Source: Bacteroidales bacterium (GTDB taxonomy: Bacteria > Bacteroidota > Bacteroidia > Bacteroidales > UBA932). From it: DNA of 54,716 bases. The translations under genes and the position numbers were made by a program. The notes beneath the pieces are model-generated. The model saw only the letters and a list, made by a program, of their open reading frames with translations, had not been told where the DNA came from and ran no database searches. This document shows positions 8,674 through 19,100 of this stretch, piece after piece; position 1 is the first letter of the stretch; every line of letters begins with the position of its first letter. The stretch covers positions 1 to 54,716 of the forward strand of contig JAFZUX010000012.1 in assembly GCA_017618115.1 (NCBI GenBank). The letters run 5' to 3'.

Positions 8674-9459
8674 TTAGGAGGCGGTATAGGAGTTTTCTAT
8701 AGCCAATCTTAACTCCGTGATGGAGTTGATGGTTTTAATCTCTCCCTCTTTTACAAAGGCAATTTCACCGGTCTCTTCTGAGACCACAATTGCCGTTGCA
8801 TCAGTCTGTTCCGTAATACCAACGGCGGCTCTGTGACGCATACCGTAACGCGGCGGGATGTTGGGATTCTCAGAGATAGGCAGGGTGCATCTTGCAGCCA
8901 CAAGTTTGTACGGGTTCATTACAAGTGCACCATCGTGAAGCGGAGAGTTCTTAAAAAAGAGGTTCTCGATGAGGCGGCGGTTGATGACTGCATCTATGAT
9001 ATCTCCTGTCTCTGTGATATTTGCAAGGGTGGAGTTGTGGCTCATCACAATGAGGGCACCGGTCTTGGTCTCGCTCATCTTTCTTACCGCCTGAGTAAGT
9101 TCATCCAACGTTGCCAGCGGAACGCTCTTGTTCTCCTCTCCAAAGAGCTTTCTGGTGAGGAAGTTACGACGTTTCTTCATAGGGTTGTTACCCAGGTGCA
9201 TAAGGAACCTTCTTATCTCCTGCTGGAAGATAATGATGATTGCAAGCACTCCCACACCCAGAACCTGTCCCATAATTGCGGAGAGAAGTTCCATGTGTAA
9301 TGTCCTCACTACAAGCCAGATAATATAGAGGATTATGATGCCTATGAAGATACTCATTGCAACCGTTCCTCGTATGAGCTTGTAAATTTGATAGATAAGC
9401 AGGGCCACCAAAATGATGTCCAAAATATCTATCAGATGTATGTTGATGAACTCTAACAT
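8674..9459 (-). CDS. cdaA: Diadenylate cyclase (c-di-AMP synthase, CdaA type)
   Basis: A 261-residue protein with three N-terminal transmembrane helices (about 10-80) and a DisA_N/DAC catalytic domain. Active-site motifs are intact: DGA at about 176-178 in NSPLHDGALVM and RHR at about 208-210 in YGMRHRAAVGI. It condenses two ATP to cyclic di-AMP at the inner membrane, a second messenger for osmotic and cell-wall homeostasis. I chose MLEFINIHL at 9459 because the longer reading adds 16 residues upstream of the promoter box at 9479-9486. comF lies immediately upstream on the same strand. Confidence 0.92.
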   Translation of the reverse strand: MLEFINIHLIDILDIILVALLIYQIYKLIRGTVAMSIFIGIIILYIIWLVVRTLHMELLSAIMGQVLGVGVLAIIIIFQQEIRRFLMHLGNNPMKKRRNFLTRKLFGEENKSVPLATLDELTQAVRKMSETKTGALIVMSHNSTLANITETGDIIDAVINRRLIENLFFKNSPLHDGALVMNPYKLVAARCTLPISENPNIPPRYGMRHRAAVGITEQTDATAIVVSEETGEIAFVKEGEIKTINSITELRLAIENSYTAS

Positions 9460-9464
9460 TGTAA

Positions 9465-9477
9465 ACCGTTTAACGGT
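9465..9477. promoter_or_regulatory. Palindrome in the cdaA leader
   Basis: ACCGTTTAACGGT is a perfect 6+6 palindrome with one central base. It lies between the cdaA -7 box and its ATG. It could be an operator or a small RNA hairpin. Confidence 0.35.
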
Positions 9478-9478
9478 G

Positions 9479-9486
9479 CAAAAATA
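9479..9486 (-). promoter_or_regulatory. -7 box of cdaA
   Basis: The minus strand reads TATTTTTG, matching TAnnTTTG, 19 bases before the cdaA ATG. Confidence 0.4.
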
Positions 9487-9496
9487 ATAAAAGGGA

Positions 9497-10234
9497 TTAA
9501 GGAACAAAAGCGGCGGTGGCTATAGTGACCGTGCAGCGGCAGTTCTTCAGCAGCAGATTGGCGCAGGCGTCCAGCGTTGCCCCGGTAGTCAGAACGTCAT
9601 CTACAAGTATGAAATGCAAGGGCTCTTGAAGCCGGCGTAGACGGCGGGGGTTTATGGTAAAGGCCCTTTGGACGTTCTGCCATCGGCTGAGGCGGTCCTT
9701 AACGGTCTGTGTTTGAGTAAAGTTGCGGCGGCGGAGCAGCCCCTGGCAGAGCCGGGCCTCTATGCCCCTCTCCCTCAGGTTCTTGATAACGCCCTTTGCC
9801 AGCACCGCAGACTGGTTGTAGCCCCTTTTCATCCGCTTCCTCCAGTGCAGCGGCACCGGCACCACCAGATACTTTTTAGGGCTTGCACTGCTTTCTGCAG
9901 GGCCTTGCTGTAGAAACAGGCGGCTGCCCAGCATCTCGCCCAGCATTATCCCGATAGATACATTCCCCTTATACTTAAGCTGATAGAGCAGCTCTTTGAA
10001 CTTGCCGCGGTAGATCAGAAGGGCGGTAACCTTCTCAACGTATGCACGGCCGTAAAAGCCGAGGTCCGCCTCGCTTTTGTCTGAGCACCAGGTATATGAG
10101 AGGGGAAGGTCTGCCACGCAGTGGGTGCAGAGATTCTTCTCAAAACCCCTCAGCTCCCTGTGGCAAATAAGGCATTCCCTTCTGAACATCAGCGTTAAAA
10201 CGCTCCTAACCCATACTTTAAAAGTCTCCGTCAT
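9497..10234 (-). CDS. comF: ComF-family phosphoribosyltransferase-like protein
   Basis: A 245-residue protein with an N-terminal Cys4 zinc finger (Cys 21, 24, 36, 39 in CLICHRELRG and CTHCV) and a type I phosphoribosyltransferase domain whose PRPP loop reads ILVDDVLTTGATLDAC near residue 210. PVPLHWRKRMKRGYNQSAVLA is the usual ComF central motif. In competent bacteria ComF helps DNA uptake or recombination; its function in Bacteroidota is unproven. It is divergent from the PHP gene and 37 bases upstream of cdaA. Confidence 0.88.
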   Translation of the reverse strand: MTETFKVWVRSVLTLMFRRECLICHRELRGFEKNLCTHCVADLPLSYTWCSDKSEADLGFYGRAYVEKVTALLIYRGKFKELLYQLKYKGNVSIGIMLGEMLGSRLFLQQGPAESSASPKKYLVVPVPLHWRKRMKRGYNQSAVLAKGVIKNLRERGIEARLCQGLLRRRNFTQTQTVKDRLSRWQNVQRAFTINPRRLRRLQEPLHFILVDDVLTTGATLDACANLLLKNCRCTVTIATAAFVP

Positions 10235-10260
10235 AGTGCTGCAAGTTGCGAATAATTAAG

Positions 10261-10268
10261 TAATTTTG
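10261..10268 (+). promoter_or_regulatory. -7 box of the PHP-mutS2 unit
   Basis: TAATTTTG matches TAnnTTTG. It precedes the ATG at 10294 by 25 bases. Confidence 0.35.
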
Positions 10269-10293
10269 CGTGCGTTTTGGTACAATTGACTCT

Positions 10294-11106
10294 ATGGCAA
10301 AATTTTTTGATACACACAATCACTCTCAGTTCTCTCCGGACAGCAGTGCAACGGTGATGACATTGGCGGAGCGTGCCCGCTCTCTGGGTGCGGCAGGTAT
10401 TACAATTACGGACCACATAGATTTGGATGCTCCGCGTGAGAAGGATAAATTTCTCTTTTCCATTCCGGAGCAACAGGCGGAGATAGAGCGTGTTGCAAAG
10501 ATTATGGGAGATGATTTTAAGGTGTTGAAGGGAATAGAGTTGGGCCTTCAGCCGGAGAGTATTGAACATACAAGGCAGTTTGTGGAGGGGCATTCTTTTG
10601 ATCAGGTAATTGTCTCCGTTCACTTTGTAGACGGCCTGGATCCATACCTGGGAACCTACTATGAGGATAAGGACTACCACGAGGCATTCGGCAGAATGTT
10701 GGAACTTATCTATCAGACAGCCAGGGATTTTGAAGACTTTGACGTAATTGGGCACTTTGATTATGTTGCCCGTTATGCACCATACAAGGTTAAAGATATC
10801 TGGTATGAAGATTTCCCGGATCACCTGGATACGCTGCTTAAGTTTTTGGCCAGAGAGGGAAAGGCGTTGGAGATAAACACCAAAACATACGCCTGGCACG
10901 GTGTGCATCTGCAGGTGCTGGATTTGAATATCTTACGCAGATTCAAGGAGTTGGGCGGGGAGTTCATAACACTGGGGTCTGATTCTCACGATGACAAGCG
11001 AGTGTGTGAGAACTTTGAAAAGTACGCCTCCATTGCAGAAGACTGCGGCTTTGAGTATCTGACTTACTTTGAGAACCGCAAACCGGTGCTGTATCCTATT
11101 GGATAA
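10294..11106 (+). CDS. PHP-domain phosphatase, histidinol-phosphatase (HisK/HisJ) type
   Basis: A 270-residue PHP-fold enzyme. Metal-binding motifs are present: FDTHNHSQFSPDS at the N-terminus, TDHID, KGIELGL, SVHFVDG, GHFDYVARY and the C-terminal GSDSHDDKRV. This arrangement is typical of histidinol-phosphatases of the PHP family, which release phosphate from L-histidinol phosphate. No other his gene is present, so another phosphoester substrate is possible. I chose the ATG at 10294 over an upstream GTG at 10270, which overlaps the promoter region. mutS2 starts two bases after its stop. Confidence 0.82.
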   Translation: MAKFFDTHNHSQFSPDSSATVMTLAERARSLGAAGITITDHIDLDAPREKDKFLFSIPEQQAEIERVAKIMGDDFKVLKGIELGLQPESIEHTRQFVEGHSFDQVIVSVHFVDGLDPYLGTYYEDKDYHEAFGRMLELIYQTARDFEDFDVIGHFDYVARYAPYKVKDIWYEDFPDHLDTLLKFLAREGKALEINTKTYAWHGVHLQVLDLNILRRFKELGGEFITLGSDSHDDKRVCENFEKYASIAEDCGFEYLTYFENRKPVLYPIG

Positions 11107-11107
11107 T

Positions 11108-13609
11108 ATGAATACAAAAGGACTGGAACATAAGATTGGGTTCAACTTCATTAGGGAGAAGATTAAGGGACGCTGCTCCACCGCTTACGGACAGAAGCGG
11201 GCGGAGGAGGAGCCTTTCTCTTCTGATTTAAAGGAGATTGAAGAGCGTCTGCTAATTACGGAGGAGATGATGGAGATTGCTATGTTTGAGAGCAAGTTCC
11301 CTCAAGGCGGCTTTACAGACTGCACACAGTTTTTGCCATCGCTGAGCAAAGAGTCCAGTTGCATCTCCCTGGAGAATATGAGAAGGCTCTTCTCCTTTAT
11401 GGAGAACCTGAGGCAGATAACCTCTTTCCTTCACTCCAGCAAGGAGGGTAAATACCCAACTCTCAAGAAGTTGGCTCAGCCTATTCAGTTCTTCCCGGCA
11501 ATAGGGGCAAAGATAGATTCCATACTGGATAAGAACGGAAGCATAAGAGACTCCGCGTCTGCGGAACTGCTAAAGATATCCAAGGAACTCAACCAATACC
11601 AGAACTCCGTAAGCAAGAGAATAGAGAGCATTTTAAAGAAGGCCAAGGAGGATAAGATTGCAGATGAAGATGCGGGCGTTTCCGTTAGAGACGGCAAGAT
11701 GCTCATCCCTGTAAACGCTCTGAGTAAGAGAAGTTTGCCTGGTATAGTACAGGACGCATCCGCCAGCGGAAAGACCTTCTTCATTGAGCCAATGGAGGTG
11801 GTTGAGATGAACAACAAGATACGCCGTCTGCAGTTTGAAAAACAGAGGGAGGTGGCCCGCATAATGATGGAGTTCACGGAGTTCTTAAGGCCGTATCTTC
11901 CTGAACTGATGGAGGCTGCACGCTTTGTGGGAGAGGTGGACTTTATACGCTCAAAGGCGGAGTGTGCACGCGGAATGGAGGCGGGGAGACCAATCCTCTC
12001 TACGGAGGGAACGCTGAAGATTGAACGCGGAAGGCATCCTCTTCTGGAGGCTTCACTTGCAAAAGAGGGCAAGAAGGTTGTGCCTATAGACCTGGAACTC
12101 AACCCAAACAAACATATTCTTGTAATCTCCGGACCTAACGCCGGAGGTAAGAGCGTGGCACTTAAGACGGTGGGCATACTGCAGTATATGGTGCAGTGGG
12201 GAATGCCTACAACCTGCTCACAGACAAGCGAATTCCCGGTGTTTGAAAACATAATGATAGACATTGGAGATGAGCAGTCCCTGGAGAACGATCTGAGTAC
12301 CTACAGTTCTCATCTTCTGAATATGAAGGATGTACTCAAGTACTCCTCTTCACGTACGCTGGTCTTGATAGATGAGTTTGGAAGCGGTACGGAGCCGGCA
12401 GCGGGAGGCGCTATAGCTCAGACAATTCTGGAGGAGTTGGACAATAGGGGTACATACGGAGTCATAACAACTCACTATACAAATCTGAAGGTTTATGCAG
12501 AGAGCGGCAAGGGTGTGGTGAACGGTGCAATGCTCTTTGACAGCGCCAAAATTGCTCCGCTGTATAAACTGGAAATTGGCGTTCCGGGAAACTCCTTTGC
12601 CTTTGACCTTGCAAGAAAGATGGGGCTTTCCGAGCAGATTGTAAAGAGAGCGGAAGAGAAGGCGGGCGAGGAGTTCATAGACCTTGAAAAACAGCTCCGT
12701 ACAATATCCCGTAACCGCCGCAAACTGGATGAGAAACTGGCGCGTATAAGAAATACGGACAAGACCCTGGAGTCTGTAACGGAGAAGTATTCCAAGGAAC
12801 TTTCTGAGATTACAAAACAGAAAAAGCAAATCATTGAGCAGGCCAAAGAGGAAGCGCGTCAGATAATTGCAGAGGCCAACAAGAAGGTGGAATCTACAAT
12901 TAAGAAAATTAAGGAGGCGCAGGCGGAGAGAGAGGCAACCCTTAAGGCTCGCCGTGAACTTAAGAGCGTAGGGGAAGGGCTTGAGAGTAAGGGCTCTACG
13001 GAGCAGGACAAGAAGATTGAGGCCAAGATGAAATCTCTGCAGGAGAGGAAGGAACGTCAGTTGGAAAGAAAGAAAAAACGCAAGGAGGCGGTAGTTGAGG
13101 AACCTAAGCAGGAGATTGTAAAACAGGAACTTGCAGTAGGAGCAAAGGTGAAAGTTGAGGGCAGCAATCTTATGGGAGAGGTGATGCAGATTGAGGGCAA
13201 GTGGGTAACCATCTCAGTTGGAGACATTACCAGCCGCGTTAAAAAGGAGGCGGTAACGGTTATCTCAAACAAGGAGTTCCAGAATGCTGCAGTCCAGAGC
13301 GTTAAGACCTCTCAGAGAAGTTACTCCGTGCAGGTGGACGAGCAGATAAACCAGCGTAAACTCTCATTCAAAGATGAGATAGACATAAGAGGCGAGCGGT
13401 TGGACGAGGCGCTGATCAGCGTCTCAAGATTTCTGGACGACGCCACCCTGGTGGGGGCCCACAGAGTGAGAATCCTCCACGGCAAAGGTACCGGAGTTCT
13501 AAAAGAAGAGATACGCAAGTGGCTGAAAACCAACCCTGCGGTAAAGAGTTTCAGTGACGAGGATGTGCGTTTTGGCGGAGCGGGAATTACTGTTGTAGAT
13601 ATGGAGTAA
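11108..13609 (+). CDS. mutS2: Endonuclease MutS2
   Basis: An 833-residue MutS2. The ATPase has Walker A GPNAGGKS at about 342-349, Walker B LVLIDEFGSGTEP near 418-430 and the signature STYSSHLLNM. A long charged coiled coil (about 520-680) follows. A C-terminal Smr nuclease domain has DIRGERLDEA (about 758) and LHGKGTGVLKEEIRKWL (about 790). No mismatch-binding domain I is present, as expected for MutS2. In other bacteria MutS2 limits recombination or rescues collided ribosomes. The ATG at 11108 lies directly after the PHP stop. The 3' end overlaps the convergent capA-like gene by 23 bases. Confidence 0.93.
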   Translation: MNTKGLEHKIGFNFIREKIKGRCSTAYGQKRAEEEPFSSDLKEIEERLLITEEMMEIAMFESKFPQGGFTDCTQFLPSLSKESSCISLENMRRLFSFMENLRQITSFLHSSKEGKYPTLKKLAQPIQFFPAIGAKIDSILDKNGSIRDSASAELLKISKELNQYQNSVSKRIESILKKAKEDKIADEDAGVSVRDGKMLIPVNALSKRSLPGIVQDASASGKTFFIEPMEVVEMNNKIRRLQFEKQREVARIMMEFTEFLRPYLPELMEAARFVGEVDFIRSKAECARGMEAGRPILSTEGTLKIERGRHPLLEASLAKEGKKVVPIDLELNPNKHILVISGPNAGGKSVALKTVGILQYMVQWGMPTTCSQTSEFPVFENIMIDIGDEQSLENDLSTYSSHLLNMKDVLKYSSSRTLVLIDEFGSGTEPAAGGAIAQTILEELDNRGTYGVITTHYTNLKVYAESGKGVVNGAMLFDSAKIAPLYKLEIGVPGNSFAFDLARKMGLSEQIVKRAEEKAGEEFIDLEKQLRTISRNRRKLDEKLARIRNTDKTLESVTEKYSKELSEITKQKKQIIEQAKEEARQIIAEANKKVESTIKKIKEAQAEREATLKARRELKSVGEGLESKGSTEQDKKIEAKMKSLQERKERQLERKKKRKEAVVEEPKQEIVKQELAVGAKVKVEGSNLMGEVMQIEGKWVTISVGDITSRVKKEAVTVISNKEFQNAAVQSVKTSQRSYSVQVDEQINQRKLSFKDEIDIRGERLDEALISVSRFLDDATLVGAHRVRILHGKGTGVLKEEIRKWLKTNPAVKSFSDEDVRFGGAGITVVDME

Positions 13610-14648
13610 TGTTTCCCTCCTTATCTATCTTGAGCGCTCCGTTGTTCTTCATATCTTCCCTTGTAAGAGTAGCAATCTCAGCAGCCACAATGTTGGCTTC
13701 ATCCTTAACGGGACCAACTCCCTTCTGCTGAATAAAGGAGTGAATCTTTCCCTTTACAAAGGTGCCGTCCTTCTTGATTTTCACCTCAAAGACAGGAGCA
13801 TAGCCGGTCTTTCCCGCAACGTTGATTCCGTAAGGCGTGCAGAAATTTCCCATGCTGTAGATGACCATCCTGTTTTTGTAGAGTTCACAGCCGCGTACTA
13901 CGTGAGGGCCGCTACCTGCCACAATATCAGCACCTAAGTCTATGCAGAAGCGGGCAAACTTTCTCAGATCTCCTCTGTTCTCACCCAGGAATGTCTCCAT
14001 TCCCTGAGGCAGATGTCTTTTGGCAACGCCCTCCGCTCCGCCGTGGAAGAAGACTATAATAAGGTCTACCTGAGCGGAATCACGGAGGTTGGTTATGATT
14101 CTTCTGACGGTTGTAGTGTCCCAGGTCTTAAGGGTATAGGCGTTGTGACCAAAGGAGCAGATTCCCCATCTGACGCCGCCTCTTTCAATTACCGCAGAGT
14201 CTGCTCTTCCCTCCACGCCGCTGTACTTGATTCCGATTCTGTCCAGCACCTTCTCCGTGGAGTAGATACCCTCATCATAGAAATCTTTGGTGTGGTTGTT
14301 TGCAAGGTTCATATAGTGGAACCCCGCCTCCTTAAGCCTTGGTCCCCAGGCGGTCGGCATACGGAAAGAGTAGGCGTAACGTCCGGTTCCCTTGCGAGAT
14401 TTTCCCCCTTCCAGAAAGACTCCCTCCAGATTTCCAAGAGAGAGGTCTGCTCTTTTGAAGATATGACGGCAGGCGTCAAAGAGGTTTCTTCCCTCATTTG
14501 CAGGGAGTTGGACAACCGGGTAGGTTGTTCCCAGCATAATGTCTCCGCACATTGCAACGGTGTAAAGAGTGTCTTTCTGTGCGCCCCAACCGCTTGAAAA
14601 AGAGAGGGTAAGCAGCGCTATCGCGATGGTTAAACGGAATCTTTTCAT
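13587..14648 (-). CDS. CapA-family (PGA_cap) metallophosphatase-like exported protein
   Basis: A 353-residue protein with a signal peptide ending near SSGWGA. It carries the CapA/PgsA motifs: MCGDIMLGTTYP, LGNLEGVFL, NLANNHTKDFYDEG, HGGAEGV, AGSGPHVVRG and YSMGNFCTPYG. The family has a calcineurin-like fold and in Bacillus acts in poly-gamma-glutamate capsule synthesis. No other capsule genes are adjacent, so a cell-envelope role is only inferred. It lies six bases downstream of metK and probably shares its transcript. The 3' end overlaps mutS2 convergently. Confidence 0.8.
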   Translation of the reverse strand: MKRFRLTIAIALLTLSFSSGWGAQKDTLYTVAMCGDIMLGTTYPVVQLPANEGRNLFDACRHIFKRADLSLGNLEGVFLEGGKSRKGTGRYAYSFRMPTAWGPRLKEAGFHYMNLANNHTKDFYDEGIYSTEKVLDRIGIKYSGVEGRADSAVIERGGVRWGICSFGHNAYTLKTWDTTTVRRIITNLRDSAQVDLIIVFFHGGAEGVAKRHLPQGMETFLGENRGDLRKFARFCIDLGADIVAGSGPHVVRGCELYKNRMVIYSMGNFCTPYGINVAGKTGYAPVFEVKIKKDGTFVKGKIHSFIQQKGVGPVKDEANIVAAEIATLTREDMKNNGALKIDKEGNITPYLQQ

Positions 14649-14654
14649 ACTCTT

Positions 14655-15920
14655 TTAAATACCAAAGTACTTTTTGATTTTTGCTGTTGCATCCAGAAGT
14701 TCCCAACTGAAGAACTGCACGTTTTTCTTCACCTTCTTGCCGTTTCTTATCAGCGTAACCTCCTTAGTGTAAGGCTTTCTGCCCATGTGACCGTAAGCTG
14801 CGCACGGCTCGTAGATAGGGTTCTTCAATCCCAGTTTCTCGATTATTTTTGCAGGACGCAGGTCGAATATTTTTCCTACCGCCTCTGCTATCTGCCCGTC
14901 GCTGAGCTTCTTACCGTTCTTTGCAACCTTGGCGGTTCCAAAGGTGTTGATGAAGATGGAGAGAGGTTTTGCCACTCCGATGGCGTATGAAATCTGAATC
15001 TGAACTTCATCTGCAACATGTGCAGCAACCAGATTTTTAGCAATATAGCGGGCTGCGTATGCTGCAGAACGGTCTACTTTGCTAGGGTCTTTTCCGCTGA
15101 GGGCTCCGCCGCCGTGGGCGCCTCTTCCGCCGTAGGTATCTACAATAATTTTACGTCCGGTGAGGCCGGTGTCTCCGTGAGGTCCGCCAATTACAAACTT
15201 GCCGGTAGGGTTCACGTAAAGCTTGTAATTGGTTGCAAAGAGGGCTTTTATATTCTCCGGCATACGCTTGAGCATCATCGGGATGACAATGTTCTGAACA
15301 TCAGAGCGGATCTTCTTCTGCATTGCGGCATCACGGTCAAACTCATCGTGCTGAGTGGAGAGTACAATAGTGTGGACTCTGAGCGGTTTCTTGTCATCAG
15401 AGTACTCAATGGTGAACTGGCTCTTTGCATCGGGACGCAGGTAAGGCATCAGATTGGTCTCCTTACGAATATAAGCAAGGGTGAGTAAAAGGTTGTGAGA
15501 GAGCCAGATAGGCAGCGGCATAAAGTCCTCCGTCTCACGGCAGGCATAGCCGAACATTATTCCCTGGTCTCCGGCGCCCTGGTCCTCCGCCTTCTTTCTC
15601 TCCACGCCGCGGTTGATATCCTGGCTCTGCTCGTGAAGAGCGGAGAGGATGCCGCAGGAGTTGCCGTCAAACATATACTCGCTCTTGTTGTAACCTATGC
15701 GGTTAATCACTCCGCGGGCCACCTGCTGTATGTCCACGTAAGCGTCTGAGCGCACCTCGCCGCCGATGAGGGCCAGTCCGGTGCTTACAAAAGTCTCGCA
15801 GGCCACCTTGCTCTGAGGGTCCTGACGTAAGAATTCATCCAATATTGCATCTGAAATCTGATCCGCAACCTTATCCGGATGTCCCTCGGACACTGATTCA
15901 GAAGTAAATAAATAAGCCAT
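14655..15920 (-). CDS. metK: S-adenosylmethionine synthetase
   Basis: A 421-residue MetK that makes SAM from methionine and ATP. Signature motifs: [21 protein letters not shown] at the N-terminus, [10 protein letters not shown], and [21 protein letters not shown] chose [10 protein letters not shown] at 15920, the universal N-terminus; the longer reading adds 32 unrelated residues. The leader (15921 to about 16065) is long and structured, with a strong hairpin ending one base before the start codon, suggesting control of translation. A capA-family gene follows six bases downstream. Confidence 0.96.
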   Translation of the reverse strand: MAYLFTSESVSEGHPDKVADQISDAILDEFLRQDPQSKVACETFVSTGLALIGGEVRSDAYVDIQQVARGVINRIGYNKSEYMFDGNSCGILSALHEQSQDINRGVERKKAEDQGAGDQGIMFGYACRETEDFMPLPIWLSHNLLLTLAYIRKETNLMPYLRPDAKSQFTIEYSDDKKPLRVHTIVLSTQHDEFDRDAAMQKKIRSDVQNIVIPMMLKRMPENIKALFATNYKLYVNPTGKFVIGGPHGDTGLTGRKIIVDTYGGRGAHGGGALSGKDPSKVDRSAAYAARYIAKNLVAAHVADEVQIQISYAIGVAKPLSIFINTFGTAKVAKNGKKLSDGQIAEAVGKIFDLRPAKIIEKLGLKNPIYEPCAAYGHMGRKPYTKEVTLIRNGKKVKKNVQFFSWELLDATAKIKKYFGI

Positions 15921-15921
15921 A

Positions 15922-15950
15922 ACTAAATAGTTTAAAATTAAACATTTAGT
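15922..15950 (-). promoter_or_regulatory. Hairpin abutting the metK start codon
   Basis: On the plus strand ACTAAAT (15922-15928) pairs with ATTTAGT (15944-15950), and GTTTAA (15930-15935) with TTAAAC (15938-15943), with one bulged A. This 13-pair near-perfect stem ends one base before the metK ATG (15918-15920). Upstream in the same leader, UUUGACU and AGUCAAA can pair over about 75 bases. No known SAM riboswitch class was recognised. Confidence 0.55.
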
Positions 15951-16071
15951 GTAAGAGTTTGACTTGTGTGCATCTGGGAAGGGATGGCAGAAGAGCCTCT
16001 CCGATCGTTTTAGCATTTTTTAGCGTGGTTGCAAGCAGTCAAATCTTTCCACTGTATATATATTTCGGCGG

Positions 16072-16102
16072 CAAAAGTATGACAAAATTATCAACAAAGC
16101 AA
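16072..16102 (-). promoter_or_regulatory. Promoter of metK
   Basis: The minus strand has TTG (16100-16102), 20 bases, then TACTTTTG (16072-16079). Transcription would start near 16065, leaving a leader of about 145 bases. Confidence 0.5.
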
Positions 16103-16116
16103 GTTTGTAAAAATAG

Positions 16117-16147
16117 TTGGTTATATGTTGGAGTTTTTCTATTTTCG
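16117..16147 (+). promoter_or_regulatory. Possible promoter of the TonB-receptor-like gene
   Basis: TTG at 16117-16119, 20 bases, then TATTTTCG at 16140-16147 (one mismatch to TAnnTTTG). The leader would be about 35 bases and ends in an AT-rich stretch before the ATG at 16188. Confidence 0.35.
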
Positions 16148-16187
16148 CTCGCGGAAAAAAATTACAAAACCTATAATTAATTTTTTT

Positions 16188-19100
16188 ATGAGAAAAACAA
16201 TCAAACTGCTTACTCTTGCCGTTCTGGCTATGTTTGTGACAGTAAGTGCTTTTGCACAGGTTACAACATCCTCTATGAGTGGTAAGGTAAGCGAAAAGAA
16301 CGGAACTGCAGTTGTAGGTGCAACTATCATTGCAACTCACACTCCTTCCGGAACTAAGTATTACGCTACAACAGACAGCAACGGTAACTACCGCATTATG
16401 AACATGCGTGTGGGTGGTCCTTACGAGGTTGAGGCATCCCTTCTCGGTTACGGTAATGTAAAGAGCGGAGACGCTTACCTGAAATTGGGTGAGAACTTCG
16501 TACGCAACATCACAATGAACGAGGAGGCTGTGGCTTTGGACGCTATTGTCGTTTCCGGCGGCGTTGTAAACCCAATGCTCAACTCTGATAAGAACGGTGC
16601 TTCCACCAACGTAAGTTCTGCACAGCTTCGTCAGTTGCCTTCCATCAGCAGAGGTATTACAGACTTCACAAAGTTGACTCCTCAGGCAAATGGAACTTCT
16701 TTCGGCGGTCGTGATAACAGAATGAACACTGTTACCATTGACGGTGCTGCTTTCAACAATAACTTTGGTCTTAGCACTACTCAGATTCTCCCTGGCGGTC
16801 AGGCACAGCCTATTGCTTTGGATGCAATTGAGGAAATCACCGTTAACCTTGCTCCTTACGATATTCGTCAGAGCCAGTTTACAGGTGCTTCCATTAACGC
16901 CGTTACAAAGAGCGGTACCAACAGATTCACCGGTTCCGTTTACACTTATCTCCGCCCTAAATCCTTTACAGGTAACAAGGTGGGTGACAATAAGGTAGCA
17001 GGTGCTCACGATTCTAACTCTCAGACCTACGGTGTTACTTTGGGCGGCCCTATCGTGAAGGACAAACTCTTCTTCTTTGTAAGTGGTGAGTATGAGAAAT
17101 CCTCCACTCCTTCAGGCGCTTGGGAGCCTAGCTCAAACGGTGTTGCAGATGCAGCTACAAAGACTTCAAGAACTTTGGTAAGCGATCTTCAGAAGATGCA
17201 TGATTATCTGCTCAATACTTACAACTATGAGGCAGGTGCATATCAGAACTTTGGCAACTTCTCAGTAAAGAACCACAAAGTTCTTGCAAGATTAGACTGG
17301 AACATCAACAAGAGCAACAAGTTCACTGTTAGATACAACGAGGTGATTGGAACAAACAACGTTCTTACCAACTCAACTTCAGCTCCTAACCCAAGAGGTT
17401 CCGGCAGAAGCTCAGCTAAGTCCGTTGCTTTTGCAAACTCATGGTACGGATTTGAGAACACCGTTAGAAGTATCACAGCCGAGATGAACTCTAACTGGGG
17501 TAGAGTTTCCAACAACTTCCTTGCATCTTACACAATGATTGAGGATAAGAGAACTTCTCCAAGTGACGTATTCCCATTCGTTGATATCTACAAGGACGGT
17601 GACCAGTACATGTGCTTTGGTTATGAGCTCTTTACTTACAACAACGATGTAAAGAACAACACCCTTTCAATTAAGGATAACCTCTCATTCAACCTTGGTT
17701 CTCACAACATTACAGTTGGTGCAAGCTTTGACCGTCTCTACTTCTCAAACGCTTACATGAGAGAGGGTACTTCTTACTACCGTTACAACTACAACAACAC
17801 TAAGGACCCTGCAACAGGCATCACCTATGCAAACGGTATGGACGCTTTCTATGCAAACGCAACTCCTACCGCATTTGCAGTTCAGTATGCTTACAATGAC
17901 GGCGAGGTTCCTGCAGTTGAGTTGGCATTCGGTATGGCAGCTCTCTACGCTCAGGATGAGTTCAAAGTATCTGATAACTTCAAACTTACCTACGGTGTAA
18001 GAGCAGAACTTCCTATCTACCTTAACAAACTTGACACTAACGCTGAGGTAGACGCATTCAAGTTCAACAAGTGGGACAACAAGTGGCGCAACCACTATCA
18101 GGTTGGCCAGAAGGCTGAGAAGAACTACAGCATTCAGTCCGGCAAGTGGCCTAAGTCAAAGGTTCAGTTCTCACCAAGAGTTGGTTTCAACTGGGACGTT
18201 AAGGGTGACCGTTCACTTCAGGTTCGTGGAGGTACAGGTCTCTTCTCAGGATTCCTTCCATTCGTATGGTACACCAACCAGCCTAACGGTTCCGGTATGG
18301 TTCAGTCTCCTGAGGTTACCATCACTGACTTCAACACTCTTGCTAAGAACAACATCAAGTTCAACCCAGACTTCCGTCAGCAGATTAAGAACCACCCAAC
18401 TCTTCTCCCTACAACCCCGGGTAAACTTCCTAACAGCCCTGCACTTTGCGAGGTTGCTAAGAACTTCAAGATGCCTCAGGTTTGGAGAACCAACTTGGCA
18501 GTTGACGTAGAACTCCCTTGGAACATGGTATTTACAGTTGAGGAGATCTTCACAAAGGATATCAACGCTGTAATGCAGAAGAACATCAACATGGAGTATC
18601 CTGCAGGTTACTATGCAGGTTCAGATCCTCGTCCTTACTGGACAACTCAGAAGATCAACAGCAACGTTGGTAGCGCTATGCTCCTTACCAACACTCATAA
18701 GGGCTTCCAGAACTCTCTCACCGCTCAGTTGACCAAGAACGCAAGCAGAGGCTTCTCAGGTAGCATCGCTTATACTTATACTGTTGCTAAGGACGTTACT
18801 TCCAACCCTGGTTCTACTGCAGCTTCTGCATGGAGCTCCAACCCTGTAAACTCTTACCTCAACGATCCTGAGCTTGCAGCATCTAATTTTGCTGTTCCTC
18901 ACAGAATTGTAGGTAACCTCTCTTACAGATTTGAGTGGCTCAACCACCTTGCAACCACCGTATCTCTCCTCTACACCGGAAGTGCACAGGGAAGATGCAA
19001 CTGGACATACTCTAACGATATGAACAAGGATGGTTACACTGCAGACATGATGTACATTCCTCTCTCACCTAACGACATTAAGTTCGTAGACGCAACTTAC

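Noticed and set aside
10231-10908. 225-codon minus-strand open frame over the PHP gene
   Set aside because: The plus-strand frame carries all PHP metal motifs; the antisense frame has no recognisable features.
11485-12264. 259-codon minus-strand open frame within mutS2
   Set aside because: It is the complement of a highly conserved MutS2 ATPase region and shows no domain of its own.
15921-16071. Known SAM-I or SAM-II riboswitch before metK
   Set aside because: The conserved cores of those classes could not be found; only unclassified hairpins are present.
16020-17009. 329-codon minus-strand open frame over the receptor gene
   Set aside because: Its translation is low-complexity, rich in Cys, Ser and Val, and lies opposite a clear receptor coding sequence; it is an antisense shadow.
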